A stretch of DNA of 64,000 bases. Origin: Cupriavidus alkaliphilus (GTDB lineage Bacteria > Pseudomonadota > Gammaproteobacteria > Burkholderiales > Burkholderiaceae). Position 1 is the first letter of the stretch, and the number at the start of each line of letters is the position of its first letter. The DNA is taken from assembly GCF_900094595.1 (NCBI RefSeq), contig NZ_FMAD01000013.1, forward strand, positions 62,001 to 126,000. The letters run 5' to 3'. The notes beneath the pieces were generated by a model that saw only the letters and a program-made list of their open reading frames with translations, had not been told where the DNA came from and did no database searches. A program made the position numbers and the translations under genes. This document shows, one piece after another, positions 61,774 to 64,000 of the stretch.

Positions 61774-61870
61774 GCGGATTCGGGTAGTGGATTGGCACGA
61801 AAGACAAACTCCGCGATTCTATCAGGAGCCGGTAGGCAAGCGCCCTTTGTGCAGGGTGGCGAACATGCGC

Positions 61871-61933
61871 CACAAATGAAAAACGCCCGCTTTCGCGGGC
61901 GTTTCATGATACTGGCGGAGTGGACGGGACTCG
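61871..61933 (-). repeat. Duplicate of tRNA-Asp 3' end and terminator, copy A
   Basis: This 63-bp block is identical to 62020-62082. It contains the last 21 nt of tRNA-Asp (from the T-loop through CCA) and the following terminator hairpin. Offset between copies is 149 bp. The break point inside the T-loop is where tRNA-targeting integrases commonly act. Confidence 0.9.
61878..61904 (-). terminator. Second copy of the tRNA-Asp terminator
   Basis: Same hairpin as at 62027 (AACGCCCGC/GCGGGCGTT, then U-run on the minus strand), carried by the duplicated block. It would end any transcript reading past the first terminator. Confidence 0.85.
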
Positions 61934-62018
61934 CCCACGTCCCGCGGGCCGCGGCTGCGCTGACACGCGCAGCCCTTCGATTCCCGCCGGAAGCCGCGCA
62001 GGCGGCTTCCTCCACTCC
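61913..62018 (-). ncRNA. tRNA-like pseudogene or structured RNA beside tRNA-Asp
   Basis: Read on the minus strand, GGAGTGGA (62018-62011) pairs with TCCACTCC (61924-61917) as an 8-bp acceptor ending G-CCA. Inside are three hairpins: GGAAGCCG/CGGCTTCC, GGCTGCGC/GCGCAGCC and CGGGAC/GTCCCG. The 3' part is copied from tRNA-Asp, the rest is unrelated. No normal T-loop or anticodon loop is present, so it is not a working tRNA. It may be a remnant of integration or tandem duplication, or a tRNA mimic. Confidence 0.45.
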
Positions 62019-62019
62019 G

Positions 62020-62082
62020 CACAAATGAAAAACGCCCGCTTTCGCGGGCGTTTCATGATACTGGCGGAGTGGACGGGACTCG
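62020..62082 (-). repeat. Duplicate of tRNA-Asp 3' end and terminator, copy B
   Basis: The copy attached to the intact tRNA-Asp gene; see the block at 61871-61933. Confidence 0.9.
62027..62053 (-). terminator. tRNA-Asp terminator
   Basis: AACGCCCGC, TTTC loop and GCGGGCGTT form a 9-bp stem; the minus strand continues into a U-run (AAAAA on the plus strand). It lies 9 bp after the CCA end. Confidence 0.9.
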
Positions 62083-62138
62083 AACCCGCGACCCCCGGCG
62101 TGACAGGCCGGTATTCTAACCGACTGAACTACCACTCC
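62062..62138 (-). tRNA. tRNA-Asp (GTC)
   Basis: A 77-nt tRNA including encoded CCA. Acceptor GGAGTGG/CCACTCC, D-arm with AGTTCAGTCGGTTAGAA, anticodon loop CTGTCAC with GTC, T-arm GGGTTCGAGTCCC, discriminator G. All four stems pair well. Confidence 0.97.
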
Positions 62139-62315
62139 TGTGTCGGTTCCCGCGTGGCGTTGGCTTGTGGCGGACAGTGCTGGCGCATGCCGAGAATCTC
62201 GGCCGCCGGTTTCCATGTCTCGTAAAGGAAAGCGAAGCGAAATTTCCCTTAAGAATCACGAACCTGGCACACCACCTGCGTCCTTTGCGAGCCGCGCCTT
62301 GCTGCAGGAGGCCGA

Positions 62316-62344
62316 ACTATAGCTTGTGTCGCGCATCGGCGCAA
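62316..62344 (-). promoter_or_regulatory. Candidate promoter for tRNA-Asp
   Basis: On the minus strand TTGCGC (62344-62339), a 17-bp spacer and TATAGT (62321-62316). It would give a leader of about 170 nt before the tRNA, long for a tRNA gene, so a nearer promoter may exist. The -35 lies within 25 bp of the upstream hydrolase stop. Confidence 0.4.
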
Positions 62345-62364
62345 TACCCCGCCTGGGTTCGGGC

Positions 62365-63612
62365 TCAGGGTCCCAGGACGGGACCGTCATGCCTGGCTTG
62401 CGGCAAGCTGCCAGGCCTCCGGTTCAGCACGTCCGCCAGCACCTCGCCTTGCCACTCGAAATACGGATTGAACGTCAGGCGCGCATGCACCTTGCCTGGC
62501 TCGCGATACCCCCAGTCGGAATACCAGACTGGCTCACCGCGCTCGCATGCCCGCAGCGCCACCTCGTCCTGGCCGTTCCAGCAGATGCGCAAGCTGCCCC
62601 GCTCGCCATACAGCGGGTTCGCCGGCGAGAACATCAAGCCCATGTGGGAAAACCGGCTGATACGCCGCTGCGCCAGCGCATCGCTGCGCACCAGTACCCG
62701 GCCACCGTCGGCCAGCCCGGCGGGCCGCGCGCCATACCAGACCAGCCGGCTGACCGGGTGGGTAAAGCGTTGCTGGAACGCGCTGAGCAGATAGGCCGTA
62801 TCCAGCACGGAATCATGCTGCGCGACCGCCATGAACACCGGCTTGTCATAGGGGCGCTCGGCCAACCGCTGCCGTGCCTCGCGGCTGCTGCGCCAGAACT
62901 GGGCGAAGGCATTGGTCGGCACGGTCATATAGCGCACGGCGTTCTGCATTGGCCGGCGGCCATCCGGCTCCAGCAGCCAGGGGCGGAACCAACCGATCAG
63001 CGGGGTCAGCCAGTCGTAGCGGCTGCTTGACTGGAACGCGGGCGAGAACAGCACCAGCCCGGCCACCTCCGGGTGCGCATAGGCATAGTCGAGCGCCAGG
63101 TTGGCACCGGTGGAGAAACCGCCCAGGTAGACCTGCGCGACGTCGCGTCGCAGCGCATCGGCCTGCTCCCGCACCACGCGCTGCCAGTCCTCCAGCGTCA
63201 CGTCCAGCAGATCTTGCGGCCGGGTGCCGTGGCCCGGCAGCAGCACGGTGCGTACCAGGAACCCTTGCCCGGCAAGTTGCCGCGCTACGTCATGGAACGA
63301 CCAGGGCGAGTCACCCAGACCGTGAATCAGCAAGATGCCCTTATCCGGTGTCGGCGTGGTCGCCGGAGTCGCGCCGTCGCAGGCTGTCGCGGGCAGCCAT
63401 TCGCGGGGCGCGTTCCATGCGAGTTCGGCGGCCTTGTCGGTGGCCTGGAAATGCCGCCGTGCCTGCAGCATGTCGATGGTGTCGCGACGGTAGTCCTCGA
63501 AGCCCGTGGCGATGGGCGGCGGCCGGCCGCTGGCAGCGCATGCGGCCAACAGCACGGCAGCAGCGGCCAGGGCTGCGCGGACGACTAGCATCGCCTTGCG
63601 GCGGAGTCGCAA
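62365..63612 (-). CDS. Lipoprotein alpha/beta hydrolase
   Basis: A 415-residue esterase/lipase-like protein. The N terminus is a lipoprotein signal: hydrophobic AALAAAAVLLAAC with Cys25 as the lipidation site. The core has ILLIHGLGDSPWSFHD (oxyanion HGLG), the nucleophile in LGGFSTGANLALDYA (GFSTG), the acid in AVAQHDSVLD, and SHMGL, a probable catalytic His. Start: TTG at 63612 with AAGGAGGG six bases before it; the ATG at 63591 lacks a good ribosome site but would also leave a lipobox. Substrate unknown. Confidence 0.82.
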   Translation of the reverse strand: MRLRRKAMLVVRAALAAAAVLLAACAASGRPPPIATGFEDYRRDTIDMLQARRHFQATDKAAELAWNAPREWLPATACDGATPATTPTPDKGILLIHGLGDSPWSFHDVARQLAGQGFLVRTVLLPGHGTRPQDLLDVTLEDWQRVVREQADALRRDVAQVYLGGFSTGANLALDYAYAHPEVAGLVLFSPAFQSSSRYDWLTPLIGWFRPWLLEPDGRRPMQNAVRYMTVPTNAFAQFWRSSREARQRLAERPYDKPVFMAVAQHDSVLDTAYLLSAFQQRFTHPVSRLVWYGARPAGLADGGRVLVRSDALAQRRISRFSHMGLMFSPANPLYGERGSLRICWNGQDEVALRACERGEPVWYSDWGYREPGKVHARLTFNPYFEWQGEVLADVLNRRPGSLPQARHDGPVLGP

Positions 63613-63759
63613 TGTGCCCTCCTTCTCAGTGGTCGGCGGTATGCGGCGGCCATGGCCGCTACAGGTGCGGCGCGCAGGGCGCGCTCCCGCATTATGCCGG
63701 TCGAGGGCGGGCCGATCAGGCGCGCGGGCCAGCGGCGTACGGCAGCCGCCACCCGCAGG

Positions 63760-64000
63760 CTACCGCGAAGCGCCGTCGCCCGACTTTGCCCCATCGGCAA
63801 ACGGATCGCGCGCGCCGGTTCGCGCGCCATCGGTAAACGCATCGCGCGCGCCGGTCCTGCTGCCATCCGTATAGGGATCGCGCGCGCCCTGCCTGGCGCC
63901 TTGCGTATGCGGATCCACGGCATTGCCGGCCGGCGCCAGGCTGGAACGCGTATCGATGTGACCGCCCTGCGTATAGGCCTCGAACTTGTCGGACCGTGCG
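63760..64000 (-). CDS. C-terminal end of a protein with repetitive tail (partial)
   Basis: The last 79 codons of a gene that starts beyond the right edge. I recognise no family. The tail repeats a unit of about 11 residues: GARDPYTDGSRT, GARDAFTDGART, GARDPFADGAKS, preceded by a looser DPHTQGARQ, and ends GDGASR. The DNA repeats GGCGCGCGCGATSC in step. The segment is hydrophilic and rich in Gly, Asp, Arg, so probably disordered. Upstream it reads KFEAYTQGGHIDTRSSLAPAG. It is upstream of the lipoprotein hydrolase on the same strand, 147 bp away. Confidence 0.7.
   Translation of the reverse strand, partial: ARSDKFEAYTQGGHIDTRSSLAPAGNAVDPHTQGARQGARDPYTDGSRTGARDAFTDGARTGARDPFADGAKSGDGASR

Noticed and set aside
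61913..62018. Selenocysteine tRNA or allo-tRNA
   Set aside because: The 8-bp acceptor and CCA are suggestive, but there is no TTCGA T-loop, the central hairpin has no proper 7-base anticodon loop, and the 3' part is copied from tRNA-Asp.
63585..63923. Arginine-rich 112-residue frame on the minus strand at the right end
   Set aside because: It is out of frame with the repeat-bearing tail at 63760-64000, whose codon use and repeats are far more protein-like, and it runs into the leader of the hydrolase gene.

Overview
The window is GC-rich, densely coded chromosomal DNA from a betaproteobacterium, most likely Cupriavidus (C. necator/taiwanensis group). The grounds are gene order and family membership: tmk-mltG-ygfZ; a complete tetronate (threonate/erythronate) catabolic operon in the layout known from C. 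necator H16; a beta-oxidation operon with a nicotinamidase gene inside it; an orphan Bug-family binding protein; and yciB-bolA-peptidylprolyl isomerase next to purL. I see no phage, insertion sequence, CRISPR array or rRNA. There is one tRNA (Asp).

Layout. 1-4.1 kb: housekeeping genes (thymidylate kinase end, MltG, YgfZ, NRDE protein, acetyltransferase). 4.1-11.1 kb: a GntR/FCD regulator and six genes (ltnD, otnK, otnC, MFS transporter, otnI, denD) that take up L-threonate and D-erythronate and convert them to dihydroxyacetone phosphate. 11.2-16 kb: a thioesterase, a Bug binding protein and an HSL-type hydrolase, divergent from an iron alcohol dehydrogenase and a macrodomain protein. 16-27.5 kb: ten minus-strand genes led by a fadB-type multifunctional protein, with pncA, thiolase, acyl-CoA dehydrogenase, SDRs, PaaI thioesterase, zinc-less reductase, class II aldolase-like protein and an Asp-nucleophile hydrolase. 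28-29.6 kb: LysP-like permease. 29.7-36.7 kb: an acyl-CoA synthetase followed by a branched-chain-type ABC transporter (binding protein, LivHMGF). 37-47.7 kb: SelO, MsrB, YciB, BolA, a parvulin, PurL, a MarR-like regulator, and a small gene pair behind a near-perfect LexA box. 47.8-56.5 kb: a soluble histidine kinase, then amidase, TRAP transporter, DadA-like oxidase and the NAD(P)HX repair enzyme. 56.7-64 kb: pgi, the YbbA-type ATPase divergent from tesA, ppiD, tRNA-Asp beside a partial duplicate, a lipoprotein hydrolase and the end of a protein with a repetitive tail.

Signals that link or stand out. (1) An operator-like motif, GAACGAYCGT, sits at three promoters of lipid or carboxylate genes (13.96, 27.76 and 36.75 kb); in two cases it overlaps a recognisable promoter in the same register. 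No TetR-type regulator gene lies in the window. (2) A near-consensus SOS box drives an undescribed two-gene operon encoding a zinc-ribbon protein and a small basic protein. (3) In the LivF/LivG pair the Walker A lysine of LivF is arginine and the signature of LivG is degenerate; both changes would fall in the same composite ATP site. (4) Next to tRNA-Asp, a 63-bp duplication of the tRNA 3' end and terminator encloses a segment that can fold as a four-stem CCA-ended tRNA-like RNA. (5) A leader or sRNA with mutually exclusive hairpins and an intrinsic terminator lies at 47.36-47.44 kb. (6) Five copies of a REP-like palindrome lie between genes.
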